Shown piece by piece: positions 49,038 through 57,848 of a stretch of DNA of 64,000 nucleotides. The notes below the pieces were generated by a model, which saw only the letters and a list, made by a program, of their open reading frames with translations, did no database searches and was not told where the DNA came from. Each line of letters starts with the position of its first letter. The first letter of the stretch is position 1. The stretch lies in the NCBI RefSeq assembly GCF_002860285.1, contig NZ_PGVF01000001.1, positions 434,001 to 498,000 on the forward strand, read 5' to 3'. The DNA comes from Bacillus sp. M6-12 (GTDB lineage: Bacteria; Bacillota; Bacilli; Bacillales; DSM-1321). The position numbers and the translations under genes were made by a program.

Positions 49038-49820
49038 TCAATTTAATGAGAAAAATTGTTTTGTTGTGCTTGTAACCGTATCAAAGAATGTTTCTTCATC
49101 TACTTTTAGGATTTTTGCAATTTCTTTTCCGATATGACCTAAATATTTAGGCTCGTTCGTTCTGGTATTTGGCATAGGTTTTAAATTTTTAGGCATTAAA
49201 AACGGTGCATCCGTTTCAATCATTAATCTATCAAGCGGTGCATACGTAAGGGCTTCTCTTAATGCTACTCCACGTTTATCGTCACAAACCCAACCAGTAA
49301 TCCCAATATAAAAACCTAAATCCAAATACGTTTTCAATTCTTCTTTTGTGCCTGTAAAACAGTGAACAACAGATTGTGAAGCAATTTCCGTATGGTTCTT
49401 CATGATGTTCACAAATTCTTTATGTGCCGAACGCTCATGTAAGAAAAGTGGTTTCTTGATTTTTTTGGCTAAAGCAATTTGTTTTTCAAAAGCATAGAAT
49501 TGTTCGTCTCTTGTAGAGAAATTTCTATCAAAATCTAATCCACATTCGCCTACCGCTACTGTAAGAGGGTGTTTCAATAACTCTTCTAAATGTCCAACGG
49601 TCTCCTCTGTAAATTCATTTGCATAATGTGGATGAACACCAATCGTTGTCGTTAAGTAATCGGGATTTTTCTTTGCTATCTCTAAAGATTTTTGACTATT
49701 GATAAGTCTTGTTCCAGTCAAGATAATCCTTTCTACACCAGCATTTTTGGCTTGTTGCAGGACTTCTTTTTCTTTATTTTTAAATTGTTTGTTTATCAGA
49801 TTAATTCCAATATCAATCAT
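49038..49820 (-). CDS. tatD: TatD-family metal-dependent DNase
   Basis: 260 residues, full length. Metal-site residues: DIGINL at the start, GVHPH (His63, His65), GECGLDF with Glu92, LHER, VVHCFTGT and IETDAPFL. TatD enzymes are 3'-5' exonucleases acting on damaged or single-stranded DNA. The blocks DIGINL, GITGWVCDDKRG and NEPKYLGHI resemble E. coli TatD rather than the Bacillus YabD/YcfH type, which suggests acquisition from outside. Same strand as the 656-residue gene. Confidence 0.92.
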   Translation of the reverse strand: MIDIGINLINKQFKNKEKEVLQQAKNAGVERIILTGTRLINSQKSLEIAKKNPDYLTTTIGVHPHYANEFTEETVGHLEELLKHPLTVAVGECGLDFDRNFSTRDEQFYAFEKQIALAKKIKKPLFLHERSAHKEFVNIMKNHTEIASQSVVHCFTGTKEELKTYLDLGFYIGITGWVCDDKRGVALREALTYAPLDRLMIETDAPFLMPKNLKPMPNTRTNEPKYLGHIGKEIAKILKVDEETFFDTVTSTTKQFFSLN

Positions 49821-49838
49821 ATTTTTTCCTCCTCTTTT

Positions 49839-50048
49839 TTACATTTTCCCAATATAATTTTGCAAATCTCTCACTAATCCAGTGTAGCGTGGAGACGGAG
49901 AGCAAATATCGCAAGATTCACGATGACCACACAAACAACTCCCACCTCTTTTTTTATTAATGATGGTTATTAGCTCATTTTTAATTTTTTCTGTCGCTTC
50001 TTGCACTTCATTGCTTTTTATTTTTTCATGTTGTTTTGTCATTTTCAT
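49839..50048 (-). CDS. Small cysteine-rich protein
   Basis: 69 residues. A Lys/Glu-rich helix is followed by SCLCGHRESCDICSPSPRY with four cysteines and a histidine, a probable zinc site. ATG after AGGAATT. Between the 50054 gene and tatD. Confidence 0.72.
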   Translation of the reverse strand: MKMTKQHEKIKSNEVQEATEKIKNELITIINKKRGGSCLCGHRESCDICSPSPRYTGLVRDLQNYIGKM

Positions 50049-50053
50049 AATTC

Positions 50054-50596
50054 CTATTCTTTTTCAAAGATTTTCTCAAACATTTCATTTTGGTATTTCT
50101 TAAATTCTTCTAATTTATCATTATATTCCTTCATTAATTGTTCTTTTTTAGGTGTTACTCTTGCAAAATGAATATCATATTTTTTAAATCGTGTTAGTCC
50201 GTCATCGACTGTTTTATCATGAACAATCGCATGGTGTATATCTAATTTATCTAATCGGTGATAATAGCCTTTCTGCAGAAAAATCAAAGGCTCTTCTTTT
50301 TTCTCCTGTTTCTTTGGCTTTTTATATTCAATCCCTAAATGGTCTTTTAACATTTTCAAATGCCTACTTCTGGTACGAACTGCCCGATGGTAGTCATAAT
50401 GTTCTTTGTCTTTGTTTGCTAACGCTTCTGTTAGGTCATGATAGCCCAATGTAAGAGAAACTAAATTCAATTCTCTATCCCATATGGTTGTCCAATTTTG
50501 TTCAAGGCTATGTGTCATTCTATCGACATAACCGCCCGAAGTGCTATCCTTTACAATATACTGACCATTTTCTTCTGTAATATCATCGAAGTACAT
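50054..50596 (-). CDS. Hypothetical protein
   Basis: 180 residues, charged, helical C-terminus. Many His and Asp (YHDLTEAL, HYDYHRAVRTRSRHL, LDIHHAIVHDKTVDD), but no clear HD or metal-enzyme motif. ATG after AAGGGAGA. Confidence 0.75.
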   Translation of the reverse strand: MYFDDITEENGQYIVKDSTSGGYVDRMTHSLEQNWTTIWDRELNLVSLTLGYHDLTEALANKDKEHYDYHRAVRTRSRHLKMLKDHLGIEYKKPKKQEKKEEPLIFLQKGYYHRLDKLDIHHAIVHDKTVDDGLTRFKKYDIHFARVTPKKEQLMKEYNDKLEEFKKYQNEMFEKIFEKE

Positions 50597-50616
50597 TTCT
50601 CAATCTCCCTTCTTTC

Positions 50617-50874
50617 TTATCTTGATAAATACCACATGCTCTCTTCATCTCTTACCGATTCAATGCCTTCTAAATAGGCTTCTTGCAATAGTTTTGCTAC
50701 ATTACAAGCGTTCTTTTGATTTTCACGATGGGTTTTAAATGTTCGTAACCCATTATCATATAGATAAATTGCATAGAAACGCTTTTTTTCTTCTTTAACT
50801 TCATAATAAACTCCATGTCCACAAGGAAATTTAATATGAAAAGGTTTTTTGTTTAACACAATTGGTTTTTTCAT
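50617..50874 (-). CDS. Small basic hypothetical protein
   Basis: 85 residues, basic, one FPCGHGVYYEV strand. ATG after GAAGGGAATA. No motif recognised. Confidence 0.72.
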   Translation of the reverse strand: MKKPIVLNKKPFHIKFPCGHGVYYEVKEEKKRFYAIYLYDNGLRTFKTHRENQKNACNVAKLLQEAYLEGIESVRDEESMWYLSR

Positions 50875-50906
50875 TGATATTCCCTTCTCCCTGTAGCTTT
50901 CTATTA

Positions 50907-51263
50907 TTACTGCATTTGTTCAATGTACGATTCTGTATGCTTCATGATTTCTTCATTTTGTTCCCACTCTTTAACTAACTTTTTGCTCGATAAGAAGAAT
51001 TTATCAATATACCGTTGTATTTTCTTTTCTATGTGTTTCTTATAGCGTTTTTGTAAGAATTGCTGTTTTGGAACAAGAACATTAATTTCTACGAAATACT
51101 GCCCTTGAATCTCCCCAATACAATTTTCATCTTCACTGTACTCTTTCTTATTTACAATTTTACTTTTGATTTCATATGTTTTTTTACCTGTACTTACATT
51201 CTTTACATATTGAACCGACAGAAGCATTAAGTAATCCTTGCTTAATTCAATTTCCTTTTTCAT
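50907..51263 (-). CDS. Hypothetical protein
   Basis: 118 residues from ATG at 51263 after AAAGGAGGA, overlapping the stop of the HTH gene by four bases. Lys-rich, strand-rich first half and helical second half. No family recognised. Confidence 0.75.
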   Translation of the reverse strand: MKKEIELSKDYLMLLSVQYVKNVSTGKKTYEIKSKIVNKKEYSEDENCIGEIQGQYFVEINVLVPKQQFLQKRYKKHIEKKIQRYIDKFFLSSKKLVKEWEQNEEIMKHTESYIEQMQ

Positions 51264-51724
51264 TGTTGTTCCTCCTTTATTTTTCCGAATACACGTTCCA
51301 TTGCGTGATAAGTAACTAACCATGTACCTTCTGATTTTCTGTATTCGCCTTCTTCAAACTTTCCACGTTCAATGGCTTTTCGTACTGCAGAGCGTTCAAA
51401 CCCCCATAAAAGAGAGGCTTCTGTAGCTGTCAAAATCTCATGAAGCGTGAATTTTCGGTTATGCTCTATTGGAGAATCTTCTATTTTGCTTTCTGGCAAG
51501 TAACGAAAATCATCAGAAAATCTATTTGGAAAATAAACATATATATACTGTTTAATATTATCTATCTCTTTTTTTCTTAAATAGATTTTTGAAGCTAACT
51601 GCATTAGCTTGTCTTCGTCTAATGTAAGTAAATCCGACATTTTGGTTATATTGCCACGCTGTAATTTGTTAATGATATGTAAAGACAAATCTGAATCAGA
51701 TAAAATCATTTCTTTCCTATTCAT
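51260..51724 (-). CDS. Helix-turn-helix protein
   Basis: 154 residues. The C-terminal 65 residues (LHEILTATEASLLWGFERSA, VRKAIERGKFEEGEYRKSEG, TWLVTYHAMERVFGK) match the small HTH type found in excisionase-like and Bacillus plasmid proteins, in which a helix recognises DNA and a strand pair forms a wing. The N-terminal 90 residues are helical. Likely DNA-binding; partner and target unknown. Confidence 0.78.
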   Translation of the reverse strand: MNRKEMILSDSDLSLHIINKLQRGNITKMSDLLTLDEDKLMQLASKIYLRKKEIDNIKQYIYVYFPNRFSDDFRYLPESKIEDSPIEHNRKFTLHEILTATEASLLWGFERSAVRKAIERGKFEEGEYRKSEGTWLVTYHAMERVFGKIKEEQQ

Positions 51725-51750
51725 CTGTTTATTCCTTCTTCCTTATATAG

Positions 51751-51771
51751 AAAGGAGAGTTTCCTCTCCTT
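51751..51771 (-). terminator. Terminator of the 51781-52944 operon
   Basis: Stem AAGGAGAGG/CTCTCCTTT on the minus strand followed by CTATATAAG; the T-run is poor. Confidence 0.55.
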
Positions 51772-51780
51772 CACTATGTA

Positions 51781-51975
51781 TTATCGCTTATTAAATCGGG
51801 TGTACAATTTTATGGTCTTGTAATCTTCTTCTGTTTTTGACGGATGCTTTTGTAGAAATTGCTCTAATGACAACCTTTCATAATGAGCTTTCATAGATTT
51901 TACATCGCCACGATTTCCACCATATACTCTTATTTCTTTTCCACTACATTCAACTGTTAAAGATGATGATGCCAT
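51781..51975 (-). CDS. Small hypothetical protein
   Basis: 64 residues from ATG at 51975 after AGGTGGG. Beta-rich start, helical end. Last gene of the operon starting at 52944. No family recognised. Confidence 0.68.
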   Translation of the reverse strand: MASSSLTVECSGKEIRVYGGNRGDVKSMKAHYERLSLEQFLQKHPSKTEEDYKTIKLYTRFNKR

Positions 51976-52009
51976 TCGATTTCCCACCTATTCTTTGATT
52001 AATCAACCC

Positions 52010-52180
52010 TTATGAATACTCACGCATGAAGTAACAAATATCTGCATGTAAATTTCTTAGTCGTTTTTCTTCATTTTTTTGAGAAGTCCAATTCCCATGT
52101 TCATCGGTTACACCATTTTCAGGGACTAAATCCATTTCCCTTTCAATGCTTCTCTTTAATTCTTCAATCGTCTTTATCAT
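52010..52180 (-). CDS. Small helical protein
   Basis: 56 residues from ATG at 52180 after AAAAGGAGA. A charged helix pair with an HGNW turn. Fourth-from-first gene order: 52633, 52205, 52010, 51781. No family recognised. Confidence 0.68.
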   Translation of the reverse strand: MIKTIEELKRSIEREMDLVPENGVTDEHGNWTSQKNEEKRLRNLHADICYFMREYS

Positions 52181-52204
52181 TTCAATTCTCCTTTTCAAAA
52201 ACGA

Positions 52205-52630
52205 TTAACTGGAAAGAATCTCTTGCATTCGTTTATCAAATTTTTCTCTATCTTTTTCAATGATTTCAATTTGTTCAGGATGATAAACCTGTTCTTGACC
52301 AGAAGGGAACACCAATTTAATTGGTTTCTTTCCAATTTTGACGATATGGATAAACCCTACTGCATCTTTATATTTACCTGTCAAAGACCTCGCTCTTAAT
52401 CCGTCATAGGCTTGAAGTGTATCTTTTTCTTCAATATTCGTTTCTGCAATTGCTTTTTGTCCTTCTTTAAATGCCAACAAATTTTCATAGCCTTTATTCA
52501 CATCAGCACCCAATTCTTGAAGACCTAAAAGAAGCGTGTCCACTTCGTCAAAGGACAAACGCATTACCACGTCTCCTAATCCATATTCTCTTTTAATACG
52601 AAGTTTGTTGTATAGTTCTTGAATAGCCAT
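52205..52630 (-). CDS. Hypothetical protein
   Basis: 141 residues, soluble. ATG after GGAGGAA; stop two codons before the next gene's site. A strand pair near VGFIHIVKIGKKPIKLVFPS may be a small barrel. No family recognised. Confidence 0.75.
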   Translation of the reverse strand: MAIQELYNKLRIKREYGLGDVVMRLSFDEVDTLLLGLQELGADVNKGYENLLAFKEGQKAIAETNIEEKDTLQAYDGLRARSLTGKYKDAVGFIHIVKIGKKPIKLVFPSGQEQVYHPEQIEIIEKDREKFDKRMQEILSS

Positions 52631-52632
52631 TT

Positions 52633-52944
52633 TTATTTTTCCTCCAAATACACTTTATTGAAATCTTTGTCCTGTATTTTTCCATAACGCTCTTCTTTAT
52701 CGTGTATCACGAAATCAGAAACAATATATTTCCAGCCATATTCACTCTCTAAGTATTCAATAATGAAGTCTTCACTATCACGAAATAGTTTTTCAGACTT
52801 ATCTTTCTTTAATGCTTCTACACATTTATTGTATTTTTGACGAATATCTTCTGCAGTTAAAGTTGCTTCTACTAAAAAATGACGTTCATGTTGTAGCTCC
52901 CAAGAGCCAAATTTTAGTTCTACTACTTTATAATCTTTTTCCAT
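52633..52944 (-). CDS. Hypothetical protein, first gene of a regulated operon
   Basis: 103 residues, soluble, Lys/Glu-rich. ATG after AAAGGAGAG. It leads an operon of four small genes under the strongest promoter in the window, which is flanked by two copies of a private repeat. No family recognised. Confidence 0.75.
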   Translation of the reverse strand: MEKDYKVVELKFGSWELQHERHFLVEATLTAEDIRQKYNKCVEALKKDKSEKLFRDSEDFIIEYLESEYGWKYIVSDFVIHDKEERYGKIQDKDFNKVYLEEK

Positions 52945-52970
52945 TTCATTCTCTCTCCTTTTTAAAAACC

Positions 52971-53023
52971 TGTCCTCAATTCGTGTCTATCTTTATTATA
53001 TCTTTGTCACCAATTCGTGTCAA
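52971..53023 (-). promoter_or_regulatory. Consensus promoter flanked by two 17-bp operator-like repeats
   Basis: TTGACA (53023-53018), 17 bp, TATAAT (53000-52995): both boxes are exact. Two direct repeats of TGTCxxCAATTCGTGTC lie at 52971-52987 and 53005-53021, 34 bp apart (about three helix turns), one on the -35/spacer and one just after the -10. Each also has an imperfect inverted form (TGACAC...GTGACA). Confidence 0.85.
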
Positions 53024-53065
53024 TGTTTTTAGTCAATGAAATTTGACATGTTTGAGATAAAAAAA

Positions 53066-53088
53066 GAAACAGGAAAATATCCTGCTTC
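53066..53088 (-). terminator. Terminator of the 53104 gene
   Basis: Stem GAAGCAGGA/TCCTGTTTC followed by TTTTTTT on the minus strand. Confidence 0.85.
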
Positions 53089-53103
53089 TATTTATCACCC
53101 TTT

Positions 53104-53904
53104 TTATTCAGATTCCGTTACCACTGTTCCTGTTGGTACTGTTTCTGTTGGTACTTCCTCTGTTACTTCTTCATCCTTTTCTTCTACAACAGGTTCCTGT
53201 TTTGTAACTAAATCACTTTTAACTTCTTTTCCACTAAAGAAACCTGCATTGACATGAATTTTAACTCCTGCTGGTAACGCTAAATCTGTTTGGATTTTCT
53301 TCAACAAATCTTCTTTTGTTAAAGAAGAGCTTTGAATATCCGTAACCAATTTTGATACCATTTCTTTTGTAATTGTACCAGTAGGGTCTTTTACCACGAT
53401 GGTATTTCCTTTTTTCTGCATTTTATATTGGATTTTGCCAACCTTTTTATTGCTGGTTTGGAACTGCAATTCAAAATTTCTGATTTGTTTAGTCAATGCG
53501 ACTTTGCTTTTTCCCAATTGTTCTTTACCGTCAAGGATACGGTCTCCATCACTATCTGCTTTCTCTGGACTTAATCCCAATTCAATTTCGGAAATATTAC
53601 TTACTCCATCTTTATCAAAATCCTCATTCACATCTAAAATTTTATCCTTATCAGAATCCGTTGAAGTAGGATTTAAATTCAGTTTATATTCTACGAGATT
53701 TGTTAAGCCATCTTTATCTTTATCTTGTTTTTCTACACCTTTAGCAAAGCCAAGTTTATACTTTGTTTGCCAATCATCAGCTATTCCATCTTTATTTTTA
53801 TCGACCACTTTAACTGGTTTTGATTTAGCCTCTACTGTTACTACGCCTTGCGATAGTAATAAGGCTACCGCTAATCCACCCAACATCATTTTTTTCTTGT
53901 TCAT
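53104..53904 (-). CDS. Secreted calcium-binding repeat protein
   Basis: 266 residues from ATG at 53904 after GGAAGGGAG. A signal peptide (MNKKKMMLGGLAVALLLSQG, cleavage near VEA-KS) is followed by four or more thrombospondin type 3-like repeats of the DKNKDGIADDW, DKDKDGLTNLVEY, DFDKDGVSNISE, DSDGDRILDGKE kind, each with a DxDxDG calcium loop. A basic middle domain and a Glu/Thr/Val-rich tail (EEVPTETVPTGTV) complete it. It should act outside the cell, perhaps as an adhesin or surface protein. No LPxTG anchor. Confidence 0.88.
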   Translation of the reverse strand: MNKKKMMLGGLAVALLLSQGVVTVEAKSKPVKVVDKNKDGIADDWQTKYKLGFAKGVEKQDKDKDGLTNLVEYKLNLNPTSTDSDKDKILDVNEDFDKDGVSNISEIELGLSPEKADSDGDRILDGKEQLGKSKVALTKQIRNFELQFQTSNKKVGKIQYKMQKKGNTIVVKDPTGTITKEMVSKLVTDIQSSSLTKEDLLKKIQTDLALPAGVKIHVNAGFFSGKEVKSDLVTKQEPVVEEKDEEVTEEVPTETVPTGTVVTESE

Positions 53905-53965
53905 TCTATTTGAACTCCCTTCCATTTTGGTTAAATGTCATGTTTATGTATAATGACTAAGAACG

Positions 53966-53994
53966 ATTATAATGATAATATATCATATAGTCAA
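53966..53994 (-). promoter_or_regulatory. Promoter of the secreted-repeat gene
   Basis: TTGACT (53994-53989), 17 bp, TATAAT (53971-53966) on the minus strand, again with the TTGACTATA start. Confidence 0.85.
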
Positions 53995-54022
53995 TGTATT
54001 TTGAGTTGTACCATAAAAAAAA

Positions 54023-54046
54023 GAAACAGAACAATAATTCTGTTTC
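54023..54046 (-). terminator. Terminator of the 54069 gene
   Basis: Stem GAAACAGAA/TTCTGTTTC followed by TTTTTTTTAT on the minus strand. Confidence 0.9.
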
Positions 54047-54068
54047 CATAATAAAGAGCTTACAATGT

Positions 54069-54398
54069 TTATTGGTTCAAAACTTTATCAAGCTCCTCTT
54101 TAATCGTGATTTGAGATTTTAAGGTCAAAAAATTAGCAAAGGATACCGTTTTATACTCTTCTCCAAGTTGAATTAATTCATTCAATGAAATCCCTTTTGA
54201 TTCCGCATATAACAACAATTGTTTTAACTGTTGTTGGTACATAGATACTTCATCAGGGCGTTTATCATTGATGCCTAACCCTTCAATGATTGCCTTCATC
54301 ATATCAGTGGTTTGTCCAATCTCTTTTTGAGTAGCCTCAATTGCATCTGTATAATCCACAAAGACTTTTCCTAAATAGATTCTATCCGCTTTATTCAT
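54069..54398 (-). CDS. Small helical protein downstream of recD2
   Basis: 109 residues from ATG at 54398 after AAAGGGAT; a longer frame overlapping recD2 lacks a site. Fully helical with a KEIGQTTDMMKAII start. Directly downstream of recD2 and probably on the same transcript. Role unknown. Confidence 0.72.
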   Translation of the reverse strand: MNKADRIYLGKVFVDYTDAIEATQKEIGQTTDMMKAIIEGLGINDKRPDEVSMYQQQLKQLLLYAESKGISLNELIQLGEEYKTVSFANFLTLKSQITIKEELDKVLNQ

Positions 54399-54469
54399 AT
54401 ATTTACCATATCCCTTTTTCGTTTTTTTCAAATAGTAAACTATCTGAATTATTACCATTTTATATTATA

Positions 54470-57013
54470 TCACCCTTCATTAAATTCGATAATTCGTTCT
54501 TTTAATGTGGTATATCTCTCTTTGGTTTTATGGCTACGGATAGCATGTAAAATAGCATCCGCTTGTCCTACCACCACACAGAAGGCTTGTGCTCTCGTAT
54601 AACCAGTATAGAAAAGGTTATTATCCAGCATATGATAGTTTTGCATCATTATCGGAATGATAACAGCTTTCCACTGGCTTCCCTGCGATTTATGAATGGT
54701 CAACGCATAAGCGTGTTCTAATTCATCAAATTGGTCGTCATAAAAAGCGTAGCGGTCTTCATAACGGACAATCATTCGGGTTTTGAAGTTATCAGAGGCT
54801 TTTCCTTTGATAATATCTTCAATTAAACCTGATTCACCGTTTGTAATTCCTACCATGTCATAATCTTGAGTAAAGTTTCCGAATTTCCCTTTGATATACC
54901 AAATCATTTCATAGTTATTACGCATATGAATAACCTTATCTCCTCTTTTAAAGAAAAGAGTAACCAATTCTTCTTTTTCACTAACATGATTGTATGCCAT
55001 AAACTTTTTGTTTAGGATTTTCATGTCCTCATTACCAGGATTAAATTCTTGCTGTATTAAATAATTCATAGCATTTGTTCCTACTAAACTATTCTTTTGA
55101 GGGCATAACACTTGAATGTCTTCCACATCATATTGTTTTACCTTTTGAACTTCACGAATAGACTTCAATAACGCCAATTGAGCTTCTAACATGGTTTCTT
55201 TTCTAAGCACATAAGCGTCTTGGGTATCTTTACAGCTTGAAATCATTTCACCATTGATAATGCGATTTGCATTACGAATGATTCCTGAATCTTTTCCTTG
55301 TCTTTTTACAACATTTAGCGTCACCATTTTAACAAGGTTGCTATCAATTAAGTCTTGCAATACATTTCCTGCACCCACTGACGGAAGTTGTTTTGTATCA
55401 CCAAGAAAAATGACTTTTGTACCGTCTGCAATGGCACTTAATAGACCATCCGCTAACAAAATATCAAGCATAGAACTTTCATCTACCACAATCACATCAG
55501 CGTCTATCGGGTTGTTTTCGTTGTGTTCAAATCCAGTCGCAGGTTTATACTTTAATCCTCTATGAATGGTCATACAAGGTCTTCCTGTCGCTTTACCAGC
55601 TACTTTACTTGCTTTCCCTGTCGGAGCAAGAACTTTTACTTCCATCATTCGCTTCATTTTTTGAAATTGCATCCCAAGGACACGAAGAATCACATTGAGA
55701 GTGAATGTTTTTCCGCAACCAGCACTTCCGTTCAAGATATAAAAGCCCCCTTGACCTCTCGTGAATTCTAACACTGCCTCTTTTTGTTTTTCTTCTAATT
55801 CCATATTTTCTTGGATTAAGAGATTTGACAAGTCTTCTTCCGCTCCTGCAAAATCTTCCTTTGCACTTTTAGATAAGGAGATGACTTTATTCGCTACTCT
55901 AAACTCTGCCTCATAGAGTTCTGGTAAATAAATATTGTAATTATCCATGACGAGCTTATTATTTAGCTCCATAAACTCCAGTTCTTTCAAAATTTCATCT
56001 CTTGTTAATCGAATCGCTACCATTCTTTTCTTTTCACGCTCAAAACGGTTTGTTTCATAACGATATTGTTTGAATTGTTTAGATAGGGAATCGTAAGAAA
56101 GAGGGAATTGATGTTCTCCTACTTGATAAATGGCTACACGTTGACCATGAAAGTCTTCCAGCAATTGAATCATTTCCTCTTCTGTTAAACGAATAACCAA
56201 GACTTCTATCGTTCTTTCTAATAGCTCTTGCATAGGAAGAAAACAATGACCTTCAGAAGATGCTTCTTTTAGAACATACTTTAACCCCTCTTGTATTCTG
56301 AACATTCCTTTTGGGTCATAACCCATTTGCTTTGCAATTCTATCTGCTTTTTCAAATCCAAAAGAAGGGAACTCTTCAACCAACAAATAAGGATTATCTT
56401 GGATTTTTTCAACTGCACCCTGCTTGTACTTTTCAAATAGCTTTTTAGCTTGTCGTAAATTCAATCCATATTCTAATAGCTTATTGAAATAATCTTGACT
56501 GTCTTCCATTTTTTGAATTTGTTCCTGCCATTTTAAAACAGATGTTTTTCCGATTCCATCTATTTCTTTCGCTATTTTCATAGGGTCTTCTGCTAATAGG
56601 TCAATGACTTTATCTCCGTATTGTTCATACAGAAATTCTGCTTTTTTAAATAATCCATCTAAGTTCTGAAGATAACCAACAATTCCGTTTTTTGTAACAG
56701 GTCTTGTGGCTTTTGCACTTTCAACAGAAAATTGCTTTTCTCCACGAAACGAAATCACTTTTCCTTTCATTTCATACGTACTTCCTAAATTCAATGCACT
56801 TGGAAAAACGCCTGACACTTTAATAATGTGGCTATTTTCGTCTTCTCCCTGGTAAATACCATAACCACTTTCCTCATTGTAAGTAAATTGCTTTTCTATC
56901 ATTATTTTTTTGTTTAACGATGTATTGAGTGGTATCTCTTCTAACGCATTTTCTTTGTGATTAGTAATGCCAAAGTTGTATCCACCACCAGCTTGCTTTC
57001 CGACTTCTAACAT
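54470..57013 (-). CDS. recD2: RecD2-family DNA helicase
   Basis: 847 residues from ATG at 57013, nine bases after GGAGG (an ATG two codons earlier is also possible). Usual RecD2 length is 750-830. The N-terminus has a small beta domain and tandem helix-hairpin-helix motifs (DPMKIAKEIDGIGKTSVLKW). The superfamily 1B helicase core follows: Walker A GSAGCGKT near 430, DVIVVDESSM, LGDTKQLPSVGAGNVLQD, and YALTIHKSQGSQWKAVI with NLFYTGYTRA. RecD2 unwinds 5'-3' and aids repair and fork stability without RecBC. A close paralogue lies at the right edge of the window. Confidence 0.93.
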   Translation of the reverse strand: MLEVGKQAGGGYNFGITNHKENALEEIPLNTSLNKKIMIEKQFTYNEESGYGIYQGEDENSHIIKVSGVFPSALNLGSTYEMKGKVISFRGEKQFSVESAKATRPVTKNGIVGYLQNLDGLFKKAEFLYEQYGDKVIDLLAEDPMKIAKEIDGIGKTSVLKWQEQIQKMEDSQDYFNKLLEYGLNLRQAKKLFEKYKQGAVEKIQDNPYLLVEEFPSFGFEKADRIAKQMGYDPKGMFRIQEGLKYVLKEASSEGHCFLPMQELLERTIEVLVIRLTEEEMIQLLEDFHGQRVAIYQVGEHQFPLSYDSLSKQFKQYRYETNRFEREKKRMVAIRLTRDEILKELEFMELNNKLVMDNYNIYLPELYEAEFRVANKVISLSKSAKEDFAGAEEDLSNLLIQENMELEEKQKEAVLEFTRGQGGFYILNGSAGCGKTFTLNVILRVLGMQFQKMKRMMEVKVLAPTGKASKVAGKATGRPCMTIHRGLKYKPATGFEHNENNPIDADVIVVDESSMLDILLADGLLSAIADGTKVIFLGDTKQLPSVGAGNVLQDLIDSNLVKMVTLNVVKRQGKDSGIIRNANRIINGEMISSCKDTQDAYVLRKETMLEAQLALLKSIREVQKVKQYDVEDIQVLCPQKNSLVGTNAMNYLIQQEFNPGNEDMKILNKKFMAYNHVSEKEELVTLFFKRGDKVIHMRNNYEMIWYIKGKFGNFTQDYDMVGITNGESGLIEDIIKGKASDNFKTRMIVRYEDRYAFYDDQFDELEHAYALTIHKSQGSQWKAVIIPIMMQNYHMLDNNLFYTGYTRAQAFCVVVGQADAILHAIRSHKTKERYTTLKERIIEFNEG

Positions 57014-57171
57014 ATTCATGCTCCTCCTTTCTGACATAATAAACAGTTGTTATATCATATGGGATTTTTGAATGATAAATAAAAATGGAATAGATGAACA
57101 ACGTAGAAGAAAGAAAAAAGAAGAAACGAATCGTGTTTGGTTTAAAACAAAATCATTTTGGTCTTCCTGCT

Positions 57172-57199
57172 TATAATAAAAGGAGAAACATAAAACAGG
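57172..57199 (+). promoter_or_regulatory. Candidate promoter with AAAACAGG leader motif
   Basis: TATAAT (57172-57177) followed by AAAACAGG (57192-57199), the plus-strand copy of the motif. No strong -35. Confidence 0.6.
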
Positions 57200-57232
57200 T
57201 GTTTACTTAAATACATGGAAAGAGGGATTTAT

Positions 57233-57823
57233 ATGATTGAAAAAATGGAAATGGATTATGTAATGGGAAACGCAAAGATTTGGGAAAAACAAGGCACAAA
57301 AAATGCTTGTCGTCTTTGTGGTCAATACATTCAAAAAGGTGAAGCCTATTCACTTGTTGTCATTCCTATGCCTTATCGAAAAGAGCAAGGAAACTTTGTC
57401 GTTCATACAAACGAATGGGAAACCTTTAAAGGTCAATGTGACAACATGGAAGATTTAATGGAGAAATTAAAATCTACCAAAAAGCCACGTACCAAAAATG
57501 CAACATCAGTAGATGAAGCTACTACGGAAGCATTTAAGAAGGTGTTAGCAGATAAAGGGTATCGCATTAAAAAGGAAACGAAAACACGTATATACTTCAA
57601 GACTTCAAAACAAATGGCTACCTTCTATTTTGATAAACGATTCAAACAAATTGAATTTGAAGGAAGAGCAAATGGTTTATTTGATGGCTTGTTCCTAAAA
57701 GAATTTTATTCAAGAATGTATGAAGCTCTGAATAAAGAATTAGGAAAAGAAGTCGAAGAAGGCTTTCGTGTCAGCAAAGCTATTCAAGAGGCAGTCGAGA
57801 CCGTTGATAATCTCATGAAATAG
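57233..57823 (+). CDS. Zinc-finger protein of unknown function
   Basis: 196 residues from ATG at 57233 after AAAGAGGG. ACRLCGQYIQKGEAYSLVVI and a downstream histidine look like a treble-clef-type zinc knuckle. The C-terminal 100 residues are alpha/beta with a basic helix. First gene of a plus-strand run that includes 57849, 58336 and 58690. Confidence 0.72.
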   Translation: MIEKMEMDYVMGNAKIWEKQGTKNACRLCGQYIQKGEAYSLVVIPMPYRKEQGNFVVHTNEWETFKGQCDNMEDLMEKLKSTKKPRTKNATSVDEATTEAFKKVLADKGYRIKKETKTRIYFKTSKQMATFYFDKRFKQIEFEGRANGLFDGLFLKEFYSRMYEALNKELGKEVEEGFRVSKAIQEAVETVDNLMK

Positions 57824-57848
57824 ATTAATAAAAAAGGTGGTTCATTAT

